This document shows, in pieces, positions 40,815 to 49,794 of a stretch of 64,000 nt of DNA. The notes under the pieces were generated by a model. It was not told the origin of the DNA. It ran no database searches and saw only the letters and a list, made by a program, of their open reading frames with translations. Position 1 is the first letter of the stretch. Every line of letters begins with the position of its first letter. Source of the stretch: Bacteroidota bacterium (GTDB lineage Bacteria; Bacteroidota; Bacteroidia; Bacteroidales; FEN-979); assembly GCA_026391835.1 (NCBI GenBank), contig JAPLDF010000060.1:1-64000 (forward strand), read 5' to 3'. Both the position numbers and the translations under genes were made by a program.

Positions 40815-41627
40815 ATGAACGAAGTACGAATCGACAGACTGACCAGAACTTTACCTTCCTCCTGGAACGAACTTACCTTTCCGCAGCTTTACCAGGTCTG
40901 CTCCCTGTTCAACCATAACCTCACAACCCCACACTTCAAATTGGGTATCCTGTTCAAGTATTTGGGCATCAAAATCAAGCTCTGGAATACCATTGATCCC
41001 GAGGATGCCTACTTTCTTTGTGAGTCCCTTAACTTCCTTCTTGAAGATGTGACACTTACTAAATCCCTGGTTAAATCAATCCGCAGCCCTCATTTCCCTT
41101 TCAGGCGCTACTTCGGTCCGGTGGATGAGATGAGCAGCAGCACTTTCGGTGAATTCACCAAAGCGCAGGTCCGTTACGAGGAGTATAACAGGACGCTGAA
41201 TACGGATACCCTTGATGAAATGATTGCTGTATTGTTTCGCCCCAAAAAGCACCTTTGGTGGATTCAGCGGTATTTCGTTGAATCTCCCGATGTGAGGATG
41301 AGATTCATGGATCGCACCCTGCTTAAAAGAGCCAAGGCTATCAGGTCGCTTGATCCCATCCTCAAGAAAGCAATCCTGCTCTATTTTTCCGGTATTCAAG
41401 CGTCGTTGCCAACCCGATTTCCGAATGTGTACAAATCCAAATCATCCTCGAAAAATGATAAATCGTCTGGCTGGTCCAACCTGATCATATCTCTTGCTGA
41501 TGGCAAGACAGATGATCAAAGCCTTGACCGGGTGATGAATTCAAATTTGTACAACGTGCTGCTTGGCCTTGAACAGAAATCCATTGAGTATTTTGAATTC
41601 ATTAAAAAACACCCCCAAAATGACTGA
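40815..41627 (+). CDS. Unknown phage protein of the tail-assembly region
   Basis: A 270-residue protein; the ATG at 40815 is chosen because the longer frame overlaps the whole membrane anchor of the previous gene. Helical and basic, with LTRTLPSSWNELTFPQLYQVCSLF at the N terminus, a phrase pattern common in Bacteroidota phage proteins before the tape measure. No motif gives a function. It overlaps the next gene by 8 bp. Confidence 0.6.
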   Translation: MNEVRIDRLTRTLPSSWNELTFPQLYQVCSLFNHNLTTPHFKLGILFKYLGIKIKLWNTIDPEDAYFLCESLNFLLEDVTLTKSLVKSIRSPHFPFRRYFGPVDEMSSSTFGEFTKAQVRYEEYNRTLNTDTLDEMIAVLFRPKKHLWWIQRYFVESPDVRMRFMDRTLLKRAKAIRSLDPILKKAILLYFSGIQASLPTRFPNVYKSKSSSKNDKSSGWSNLIISLADGKTDDQSLDRVMNSNLYNVLLGLEQKSIEYFEFIKKHPQND

Positions 41628-42138
41628 TGTAAGAGCGTATCTCCATTACTTTCAGGTATTGGCCCAGCAGAACAAAGAGATAAAGGATTTCTATGTCATG
41701 GATATCAACGAGCCTTTGCAGGCCCTTCGTGATAAAATACAATATCCTGCCCTGATCATGACCAGTTTATCCGGCAGTTTCACAGCTTCCAATCTGGATA
41801 ATATCCTCGATGAAACAAAAGGTGGTTTCATGGTCATTGGCCGGCTTGATCAGGTCGATGATTTTAGCGGAGAAATGCTTCTGCTTCAGCAAATGAAACA
41901 AATAGGTCAGCAGGTTATTTCCCGGATGCAACACGACATGATCAAGTGTGAACCCCGGGCTACGAAAGCAATTCTTGGCTTCCAAATCCATTCTGTATCG
42001 TATCAGATGCTTGATGGGATTTTTGACAACTGCTTTGGATTCCTGTATTCCTTCCGCATCTATTCCGCACTGGACCTTTCGTATAATCCGCTTCAATGGG
42101 ATGCCGGACAGCCGTTTGATCAAGGTTTCACCTATTAA
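41620..42138 (+). CDS. Unknown phage protein, possible tail terminator or completion protein
   Basis: A 172-residue protein starting MTDVRAYLHYFQVLAQQNKEIK within the end of the preceding gene. Alpha/beta pattern (IQYPALIMTSLSGSFT; GFMVIGRLDQVDDFSGEMLLLQQMKQI), ending with a beta-rich region. Its size and position two genes before the tape measure resemble tail completion proteins, an inference from order only. Confidence 0.55.
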   Translation: MTDVRAYLHYFQVLAQQNKEIKDFYVMDINEPLQALRDKIQYPALIMTSLSGSFTASNLDNILDETKGGFMVIGRLDQVDDFSGEMLLLQQMKQIGQQVISRMQHDMIKCEPRATKAILGFQIHSVSYQMLDGIFDNCFGFLYSFRIYSALDLSYNPLQWDAGQPFDQGFTY

Positions 42139-42193
42139 ATCTGTCCTTTACTGATTGCCTGTTCAGCGCTTTATTTGCCAATAAATCATTGAT

Positions 42194-42697
42194 ATGGCAA
42201 CACAGCGGTCAAGGGCAGAAACATTAGCGTACGCAAAGACTCTTTCCAATTACCCTGGAAACAGGGTTCGCCCTCAAAAGAACATTTTAGAGTGCGTACA
42301 TGAGTGGGCTTTCTATACCGTAAGGATATGGCAGGAAAAAATAAGAACTCCCTACCACATCGGTGTATCAGGTCATCTTGAAAACTCATTTTCCTATAAA
42401 CTCTCAGGGCATGGCGAGGATGAGAACATCAGAGTGATGTTCCAATTCCTTTATTACGGAAAATTCGTGGATATGGGTGTCGGTAGAGGTACCGACATTT
42501 CCCAGGTTAAGGAAAACCGCACATCGCGGATGCTTCAGGGCAAGATGTTAGGCAACCGCAGAGTAGCAAAAAAATGGTATAGCAAAACATTATTCGCGGA
42601 AACGGCAACCCTCAAAGAGATCCTTGCCCGGGAATATGCTCATAATGGAGTAATAAGAGTAGTAGAAGCTTTTCACGATGTTTCAATAACACTATAA
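42194..42697 (+). CDS. Unknown phage tail-region protein
   Basis: A 167-residue basic protein (MATQRSRAETLAYAKTLSNYPG) that shares its final base with the tape-measure start (TAATG). KFVDMGVGRGTDISQVKENRTSRMLQGKMLGNRRVAKKWYSKTLF resembles a segment I have seen in small proteins before the tape measure in this phage type, with a conserved GVGRG turn. It might be a tail-chaperone or neck protein. Confidence 0.55.
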   Translation: MATQRSRAETLAYAKTLSNYPGNRVRPQKNILECVHEWAFYTVRIWQEKIRTPYHIGVSGHLENSFSYKLSGHGEDENIRVMFQFLYYGKFVDMGVGRGTDISQVKENRTSRMLQGKMLGNRRVAKKWYSKTLFAETATLKEILAREYAHNGVIRVVEAFHDVSITL

Positions 42698-45600
42698 TGG
42701 CAGCACAGACAGAAGCAGCAAGGGCAGAAATCATCCTGAATGGTTCAAAGGCCAACGCAACATTGAAGGAACTGGAAAATGCAGCGAAAGCTTTGAACGC
42801 TGAATGGCGCAAGATGGCTCAAGGCAGTAAAGAGTTTTCAGATACCGCTACGCAACTTCAGGGGGTAAACCAGAAGATATACGATATCCGAAAGCAGACC
42901 CAAGCCTTGAAAGAGGATATGAAGAAAACAGAAGGTGGGCTTGATGGCATGATGAATTCTCTGAAAACGGCAGCTATCGGGGCCGGTGCCGCTTTAGCAG
43001 CAGCCTTTTCCCTCCATGCCATCAAAGACTATTTTCAGGAAGCGGTAAAAGGTGCCGTAGAGTTAAAGTCTGTCGAAAAGAACCTTCTTGATGTTTTGGG
43101 CGGGAATAAAGCCGTTCAAAGAGAACTTGTGAATCTCGCCAAAGAACGCGAAGGTTCTACGAAGTCAACAAGAATGGAGATCGAAGCTGCTGAAAAATTC
43201 CTTGCCATACAGGAACGCAGCCCCGAACAGATCAAGAAAACCATTTTGGCAGCCGAGGACCTCTCCGCAATGACCGGGAAAACACTTCAGCAATCAGTCG
43301 AGGACCTCGATGCCACAATGGAAGGCCGGTTAGGGAAAACCTTACCGAAACTTTCTAAGGACCTCAAAGACCTTACCAAAGAGCAATTGTATCATGGTGC
43401 CGCCATTGATATGATTGCTGAAAAATACCGGGGCCTTGCAGAAGAGGAAATGAAAACCCAGGAGGGTGAGCTCATCCTTTTAGGGAAAAGCTGGACCATC
43501 CTTCAGCGCACAATAGGGGAGGCCCTGCTTGGAACTGGTGGCTTTTTTGAAGGGATGATCTCATCCACCCGGGAAGCCATCGGCACCATGACCAAGTTCT
43601 TTGAAATCCCAATGGATCAGAAAATAAGAAAAGAGCAAGAAAGTCTGAACGGCTTGGTATTTCAAATTCAAGCTACCAACACCAACCAAAAAGAACGGAA
43701 CCGGTTGATCGCTGAGCTTCGTGCAAAGTATCCCGAATTCCTTGAGAACGTCAAGACAGAGGATGTTACCAACCAATTCCTTGCAAAACATCTGGAAGAG
43801 GTCAACATTCAGTACATGGAGAAGATCAGGCTGGCGCAGTCAGAAGAAGCTTTAACCGAAATAGCTGAAAAAGAGATTAAAGCTTCAAAGAAACTTTCCG
43901 ATGCGGAAGCCGAGCGCAACAATATCCTGGCTAAATCCATGAGCCTTCTGTATGCATCGAAACCGGCGTATGCCGCCCTGGTTGAACAGGCCACTTCACT
44001 TGAAGAAAAAATAAAGCTTGTCAAGAAATATTGGGGTGATGGAACAAACGCATCAACCGGCACCGGCGCTGATTTCTTAATCGCTGCACAAAAGGCCAAA
44101 GAAGCTGCCGATAAGATGCGGGTTTATTCCGTAGAATTTAAAGCGGAACAGCTTAAAATAGCCGAGTCCGCAGTAAGCAGTTCCCTTGCGTTGGTCAATA
44201 ACCTGGATTCTGTATCGAATCAGCTTCTTGTGATCGCAATGGGAACAACTGATAAGACAACAAGGATGATCATTCAGGCTGAAATGGAGGACCGTGAGCG
44301 TAAAGGCAAACTTGCAAAGGCAGAAATAAAACAATATACGGAGGACCTTGACTTCAAAAAGATGTCTGCCGACCAGCTAAATGAATATATCTCCCGGGGC
44401 CGGGAAGCGGATGCAACAAATTCTGACCGCACGAACATGCGTAAAGCCCAGACAGAACTTGACCACAGGTTGAAGCTTGATGATAAACTCAAAGAGTCCT
44501 ATAAGAATCTGATGGATGAACTCAAGCTGATCGAAGGCAAAAATTATGCAGATAAGTTTACCCAAACTCAACAGGAAATCCGCAACGTAACAGAGAAGTA
44601 TGACACGCTTATTGTCAAAGCAAGAAAGTTTGCTGCCGAGAACGAAAAAGCTTTGTCACCCGCTCAGAAAAAAGAGGTTGCCGAGCAGATCACAAACCTT
44701 CAGGGTGCGAAGGATGCCCAAATTCACCAGGTCATGCTTCAAGCCGAGCAAGTCTTCGCCGATAATGTCAAAAAGATCGACGAAAATTTGCGGGTAGCGA
44801 GGCTTGATGTTATCTCCCGTCAGGTTTATGAAGTCAACAAAAAGTATGATGATCAACGCAAAGAGATCATGGGCGCAATTTTCTTCGCTTACGCTGAAGA
44901 AATCAAAGCTGCTGAAGGTCAAAATGACAAGTTGATCCTTGCCGAGAAACACAAGAAAGAGGCCATCGCTGCGGTTGACGGGGATATGAAATACCTTGCT
45001 AAAGCCCAGAAAGCGGATGTTGCCAAGGTAAGGGAAGAGGGGAATCAGAAATTTGATGAAACCCTTAACAACCTGAAGTTGAAAGGTGAAAAGGATCTCG
45101 CTATTGGCAAAGAAAAGATTCAACTTTCCGTCAATGCCAAGTATAAAAAGATACTTGAAGATAGTGTAGGTGATCAGGCCAAAACAGATGCCATCAAGCT
45201 TCAAATGACAGAAGAGGTATCGGCAAGCCAGTTAAAACTTACCCAGGAGAACGCACAAAAGATCATGCAGGAGTCTATCGCTATCGCGCAGACTGCCGTT
45301 AACGCTCTTGGATCAGTTTTCCAAATGCAGGACCAGGCCGCAGCCGATGGATTAAAGAAGGATGATGATATTGCAAATAAGAAAAAGGCCGCGCTTGATG
45401 CACAATTGAAAAGTAAACGCATCTCCCAAAAAACACATGATCTGGAAGTTGCCAAGGTCGATGCTGAAATGGCGAAAAAGAGGCAGAAGCTTGATCATGA
45501 TGCTGCTGTTCACGCAAAAGAAATGGCGCTCTTTAACGCTCTCATCAGTGTTGCCGTTGCTATTGCAGGCGCTTTGGCAACGCCTCCTGGGCCTGGTGGG

Positions 45601-46095
45601 ATCGTCATGAGCATAATCGCTGCTGCCCTTGGTGCAATTCAAATCGGTTTCATCCTCAGTCAAAAGGTGCCTGCCGCTGCAACCGGAAGGTTCAATGTCA
45701 TTGGAGAGCAGGACGGCAGGGCATATAATGATGTGCCCTACCAGGAATCCTTTACAGGCATCCCGGGCCGCCCGATGCTCGTCAATGAAACAGGAAATGA
45801 AATTGTAATTGACCCGAAAACAACACGAAACTTGATGGTCAATTACCCTGGGGTGATCAATGCAATCAACTTCGCCAGGGTACCACAACGATCAGGGGGG
45901 AGTTACCTTCCGGAAAATGCAACTCCCACGCCCCAACAAGCAGCAAATGCCGCTTCATCGGAAAGCTTTACCAATGCGCTTCTTGAATTCAACGCTCATG
46001 CCCGCAATGGCATCAGGACATTTGTGGTCTATGATGATGTCCGTGACTCAGCCGCTACGATCAATGATATTGAAACCAGTGTAAAATCCTCTTAA
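42697..46095 (+). CDS. Tail tape measure protein
   Basis: A 1132-residue, almost entirely helical protein. The N terminus (ARAEIILNGSKANATLKELENAAKALNAEW) is a TMP-type start; TDKTTRMIIQAEMEDRERKG and other long charged helices follow; a hydrophobic stretch near residues 945-990 (LFNALISVAVAIAGALATPPGPGGIVMSIIAAALGAIQIGFILSQ) is the membrane-active segment common in tape measures; the C-terminal region (GRPMLVNETGNEIVIDPKTTRNLM) is the usual phage tail fragment. It sets tail length and helps DNA enter the cell. Length suggests a tail of roughly 150-170 nm by the usual residue-to-length relation. Confidence 0.85.
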   Translation: MAAQTEAARAEIILNGSKANATLKELENAAKALNAEWRKMAQGSKEFSDTATQLQGVNQKIYDIRKQTQALKEDMKKTEGGLDGMMNSLKTAAIGAGAALAAAFSLHAIKDYFQEAVKGAVELKSVEKNLLDVLGGNKAVQRELVNLAKEREGSTKSTRMEIEAAEKFLAIQERSPEQIKKTILAAEDLSAMTGKTLQQSVEDLDATMEGRLGKTLPKLSKDLKDLTKEQLYHGAAIDMIAEKYRGLAEEEMKTQEGELILLGKSWTILQRTIGEALLGTGGFFEGMISSTREAIGTMTKFFEIPMDQKIRKEQESLNGLVFQIQATNTNQKERNRLIAELRAKYPEFLENVKTEDVTNQFLAKHLEEVNIQYMEKIRLAQSEEALTEIAEKEIKASKKLSDAEAERNNILAKSMSLLYASKPAYAALVEQATSLEEKIKLVKKYWGDGTNASTGTGADFLIAAQKAKEAADKMRVYSVEFKAEQLKIAESAVSSSLALVNNLDSVSNQLLVIAMGTTDKTTRMIIQAEMEDRERKGKLAKAEIKQYTEDLDFKKMSADQLNEYISRGREADATNSDRTNMRKAQTELDHRLKLDDKLKESYKNLMDELKLIEGKNYADKFTQTQQEIRNVTEKYDTLIVKARKFAAENEKALSPAQKKEVAEQITNLQGAKDAQIHQVMLQAEQVFADNVKKIDENLRVARLDVISRQVYEVNKKYDDQRKEIMGAIFFAYAEEIKAAEGQNDKLILAEKHKKEAIAAVDGDMKYLAKAQKADVAKVREEGNQKFDETLNNLKLKGEKDLAIGKEKIQLSVNAKYKKILEDSVGDQAKTDAIKLQMTEEVSASQLKLTQENAQKIMQESIAIAQTAVNALGSVFQMQDQAAADGLKKDDDIANKKKAALDAQLKSKRISQKTHDLEVAKVDAEMAKKRQKLDHDAAVHAKEMALFNALISVAVAIAGALATPPGPGGIVMSIIAAALGAIQIGFILSQKVPAAATGRFNVIGEQDGRAYNDVPYQESFTGIPGRPMLVNETGNEIVIDPKTTRNLMVNYPGVINAINFARVPQRSGGSYLPENATPTPQQAANAASSESFTNALLEFNAHARNGIRTFVVYDDVRDSAATINDIETSVKSS

Positions 46096-46096
46096 C

Positions 46097-47737
46097 ATGC
46101 TCGCTCTTTTCGTAAACGACAAGTCCCTCGATCTCAGCAATGACATTTCAATAACCTTGAAATTCTCATCGCCGGTTTTCAATTCAATCGGTGACTATAC
46201 GTATCCTTTTAAACTCCCGGCCACGCCATTGAACGTCTCCGTTCTGGGGTTCAAGCATCGGATTGAAAACTCGCTTGATCCCTTCCAGGTGTTTGATGCA
46301 AACCTGCAATGGAATGGAGTGATCCTGCTCAAAGGAACGCTGCGCATTTTAAATGCTCAGTCAGACCTCTATGAAGCAACGCTTTTCATGGATAAGGGAG
46401 ATTTCGTTTACCGCCGCAAGTATATGACCCTTCAGGATGTTGATTTTGGCTCCTTGTCCTGGAACAGTGAAGCTGAACGGCTGGATTACTTCAACTCAAT
46501 CCGCAACCAGTATTACCCTCAGAAACCATTCTGTTTTCCGATGATAAAAAACATGACCTATTTCGAGGAATTGCCGGAAAACCCGATGCTTTACTACCTG
46601 AATTACTATCACTGGAATAATCTGCAAATCCTGTTCGAAGGTATTGACAGGGCTGTATTTGTGCCCATGCTTTACCTGAAGTATGTGCTTGATTTTGTCT
46701 TTAAAAAGCTGGATTATGCCCTGGATGATTCCTTCTTTGCACCGGATCCAGAGTTTGACTCCCTGACCCTTTACAATCATGTTGATGCGAACAGTACGCT
46801 GGCGGGATTGTTTAATTATGACTCGACCAAGCTGTTCATGAATTACCATGCTCCACGCATGACCATGAACGATTTTCTTACCGGTCTGGAGAACTTCTTC
46901 AACATTCGCTTTTTCGTCAACAACATCACCCGGATAGTCAAGCTTGTATCTGTAGATCAGATCGTAAAGTCAAGTGAAGCCATCCCGTTTTCAAACAATG
47001 TCTCGCTGATCTATACCCAGATTGGCGATCCGATCAAGGGGTACCATCTGAAAATGAACATGGAGACAGACGATGAGTTCTGGACCGCCATGCAGCCAAG
47101 TCAGGCGATTATACTGGATAATATCAAAGAAGCTGTTGAAGCCTATAAGGATCTTCCGATCTGGCCAGCTTCCCCCAATGGGGAGATCAGATATGTTCGC
47201 TCTGAAGGGGTGTATTATATCCTGTGGGATCGTGCCTGGACAATCATCTATCTCAATGAAGCTACCTACTCCCTTCATTCTGAATTCATTCATCATGAAA
47301 GCGATAAATCAATTGAAACAAAGTTTTCTACGCTGATGAACAACTCGGTTGCCCCGTATGATTGTGCGGTAGGCAGCGCACAGTCTGGATGGCAGGAAAC
47401 CGCACCGAAACTTTTCTTCGCCAAATTCCACCCCCGAACCGGAGGCGGGATTGATGATGAAAGAATGTACGCATCCAACTTTTCAACCTCCCATTCACTT
47501 TTCTATTACGGTGCAAATGGCTTGTATGTGAAACATTTCAAGACATTTTTTGAATACATGATGGCCGCCAAGCAAGTGAAATTTGTCAAGCAAATGTCCT
47601 TGCTGGAACTCAACCAACTGGACTTCTCCAAAAAGGTTGAAATCAACGGGAATAAATATCTGCTATCGGAAGTCCAGGTTGCCATTACCCACAAAGGGAT
47701 CAAGCCTGCCACAATCATTGCCTATACCAGCCTGTAG
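46097..47737 (+). CDS. Tail protein (distal tail/baseplate-like)
   Basis: A 546-residue protein immediately after the tape measure. LALFVNDKSLDLSNDISITLKFSSPVFNSIGDYTYPFKLPATP is a beta-rich opening typical of the distal tail or baseplate hub of Bacteroidota siphophages. The body is a long chain of beta-rich modules with many aromatic residues. It probably links tail tip and host-binding proteins. No enzyme motif is visible. Confidence 0.68.
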   Translation: MLALFVNDKSLDLSNDISITLKFSSPVFNSIGDYTYPFKLPATPLNVSVLGFKHRIENSLDPFQVFDANLQWNGVILLKGTLRILNAQSDLYEATLFMDKGDFVYRRKYMTLQDVDFGSLSWNSEAERLDYFNSIRNQYYPQKPFCFPMIKNMTYFEELPENPMLYYLNYYHWNNLQILFEGIDRAVFVPMLYLKYVLDFVFKKLDYALDDSFFAPDPEFDSLTLYNHVDANSTLAGLFNYDSTKLFMNYHAPRMTMNDFLTGLENFFNIRFFVNNITRIVKLVSVDQIVKSSEAIPFSNNVSLIYTQIGDPIKGYHLKMNMETDDEFWTAMQPSQAIILDNIKEAVEAYKDLPIWPASPNGEIRYVRSEGVYYILWDRAWTIIYLNEATYSLHSEFIHHESDKSIETKFSTLMNNSVAPYDCAVGSAQSGWQETAPKLFFAKFHPRTGGGIDDERMYASNFSTSHSLFYYGANGLYVKHFKTFFEYMMAAKQVKFVKQMSLLELNQLDFSKKVEINGNKYLLSEVQVAITHKGIKPATIIAYTSL

Positions 47738-47779
47738 CTGTCCTTTATTCTTTTTCAACCATGCTTTATTATTGCTGCC

Positions 47780-49342
47780 ATGATAACCATCAACACCACT
47801 CCACCCGATACTTTCTTTGCAGGCAATCCAGCACGGTTCGCCATCAGCACGGATAACATGCTTTCCTATATTGGCCGGCATTGCTCGTTCAAACTGGTTG
47901 TTTCTGCTGCCGATACTGTGGCAGGTCATACCTTGATTTTTGGCTTTCCCGGTAAAACTGTAACCTTTACCACCGCACCGGTACCCGATGACTCCGGACT
48001 GCAGATCCCCCTGGCTCTGAGTTCGGCGAACTGGTCTACCTGGTCCCAGACCCTGTATGATTGCCTGCTATCAAACTATGAAATCTCCTCCCGGTACATC
48101 ATTACAATAGGGGAGACCGGCCCGACAAACCGGGTTATTGACTTCATGGCCTATAACCGTGGTGCTGCCGATTCTGCCGATGTAACCTCTCACCTGGCAA
48201 CCGTCACCAAATACATGTATTTCAGTGGCCTGGATTCCATTAACCGCCCCACCTTTTCAATCGTAGGTGGCATTTGGGATAAAGGCATGAAACAACTGGC
48301 ACAGGATATCAAACCGGTTGATTCAAACGGTCAGGTGACATTCAACTTTTCGGAATACCTCAGTGTCCTGCTTGAAAACAACGCTCAACCACGCTTCACC
48401 TGGCCTTTCAGCCCAACAGAGCTGTACCATGTTTACAATAATTACATTCTTGAATTCTATGCCGGTTTTGCTGAACGCTATGAAAATCAGATACACAAAA
48501 TTCATTTTGATACCATGCGCAATGCTTTCCCGGGTGGCCTGAACCGCGAAACCATCGTAGCCTACAATGCATCTGGTCAGCAGTTTTTCAGTGTTGCTGA
48601 GAATTTGCTAAGCTTCATGACCTGGGCACCCACCACCAAGATGACAAGCAAGACTTGCCCGGAGCTGCTGTTCTACTATGTCATTGCAAAAGCGCCGTTC
48701 GATCAGCTGAATTTTGTGGTTGTCGTCACCTTCACGGATGGAACTGTTGATCAGATATTAACGGATATCAGAGGCATTGAATCCAATACGGTTATTGAAT
48801 TGAGTGTCGGATATGAAAAGCTTTCTTTTGAAACCCGCTTCCCGACAAAAAAGGTTGCAAAATGGCAAGTGTTTCTGAACAACCAGGATCTCCATCTTAC
48901 TTCAGAAAGCCGGTATTACATTCTCGACAACGCTTTTTATGAGCATGAGCGCATCTTTCTGTTCCAGAACTCCTACGGCAGGGCATATGACGTGGTTCGC
49001 TTTACGGGCAAGGGATCGCTGGATATTGAGGTAGATTTCTCAACCGCTTCTTCGGATACGGTAGGGGATTACACCTCGTTCAATGCGCCATCCTCCAAGT
49101 TCGCTGCATCCGAGCTTCAAAAAATGAAGGTCAATTCCGGCTGGATATCCCACGAAACAAAGGATTACCTGCGGGAATTGTTGCTATCCAAACAGGTTTT
49201 CGAATACAAAGACAGGTGCCTGTACCCGGTCATCATCACAAATGACAAGATGAAGTTGTACTTCAAGGATGATGAGTATCTCTATGATATTGAGATTGAT
49301 TACGACCGCTGTTACAGAGATTTTTTTTTTCAAAGTTCATAA
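47780..49342 (+). CDS. Tail tip protein ending in a ten-T run
   Basis: A 520-residue beta-rich tail protein (ITINTTPPDTFFAGNPARFAIST start) of a family seen after the previous tail protein in this phage group. The last codons contain ten consecutive Ts (49321-49330) encoding D-FFF, eleven bases before the stop. A one-base slip (minus-one ribosomal or plus-one-base transcriptional) would run the frame into the 20-codon open frame that follows. The stop overlaps that frame by TAATG. Function beyond tail-tip structure is unknown. Confidence 0.68.
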   Translation: MITINTTPPDTFFAGNPARFAISTDNMLSYIGRHCSFKLVVSAADTVAGHTLIFGFPGKTVTFTTAPVPDDSGLQIPLALSSANWSTWSQTLYDCLLSNYEISSRYIITIGETGPTNRVIDFMAYNRGAADSADVTSHLATVTKYMYFSGLDSINRPTFSIVGGIWDKGMKQLAQDIKPVDSNGQVTFNFSEYLSVLLENNAQPRFTWPFSPTELYHVYNNYILEFYAGFAERYENQIHKIHFDTMRNAFPGGLNRETIVAYNASGQQFFSVAENLLSFMTWAPTTKMTSKTCPELLFYYVIAKAPFDQLNFVVVVTFTDGTVDQILTDIRGIESNTVIELSVGYEKLSFETRFPTKKVAKWQVFLNNQDLHLTSESRYYILDNAFYEHERIFLFQNSYGRAYDVVRFTGKGSLDIEVDFSTASSDTVGDYTSFNAPSSKFAASELQKMKVNSGWISHETKDYLRELLLSKQVFEYKDRCLYPVIITNDKMKLYFKDDEYLYDIEIDYDRCYRDFFFQSS

Positions 49343-49404
49343 TGAGATTGGTTGAAATAAACGACCGTCAATATTCAGATCAATACAGTGAGGACTACGA
49401 ATAA
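49342..49404 (+). CDS. Twenty-residue micro-gene or frameshift extension
   Basis: An ATG at 49342 opens a frame of 20 codons (MRLVEIND... SEDYE) that shares a TAATG with both the preceding and the following gene. Perfect overlap on both sides suggests it is translated, either as a coupled micro-protein or as the tail of the preceding protein after slippage on the T10 run. Composition is acidic and tyrosine-rich. Confidence 0.5.
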   Translation: MRLVEINDRQYSDQYSEDYE

Positions 49405-49772
49405 TGATAACATACCAACAGGTTTTAGCATCCATTGTTGAAGCACTCTCAGGCCGGCCAGCCGGTCAAAAAGTGCTTGTCGTCAATCATGAAGCTGCTG
49501 AAAAAAAGCTTCTGGATTACATTCAACAATTTGTTGGCGCTATCGCTGTAGCGCCCCCCAGGGAAATCCATGATAATTTACCAGAGAATCAGGAAGTCCA
49601 GATTTTCTGGAATCCACCGTTCCCGGATAGCAGTTATGCCTTCACCATCAATGCCTTTTCGGAAGAAGGTACCCCGGCAGAACTGTTCCTTATTGAGAAA
49701 AATGCCGAATTCCTGACCGTGAAATCACTGGTCAACGCCACAGTAAACGCAATTGCAATACCCTATTCCTAA
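49404..49772 (+). CDS. Unknown small tail-region protein
   Basis: A 122-residue protein starting within the preceding stop (TAATG). The N-terminal half is helical (TYQQVLASIVEALSGRPAGQKVLVVNHEAAEKKLLDYIQQFVGA), the C-terminal half looks like a small beta domain (QEVQIFWNPPFPDSSYAFTINAFSEEG) reminiscent of a fibronectin-type strand set. Possibly a tail-tip accessory or fibre-attachment protein. Confidence 0.58.
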   Translation: MITYQQVLASIVEALSGRPAGQKVLVVNHEAAEKKLLDYIQQFVGAIAVAPPREIHDNLPENQEVQIFWNPPFPDSSYAFTINAFSEEGTPAELFLIEKNAEFLTVKSLVNATVNAIAIPYS

Positions 49773-49794
49773 CTCAATCACTAAATAACCGACC

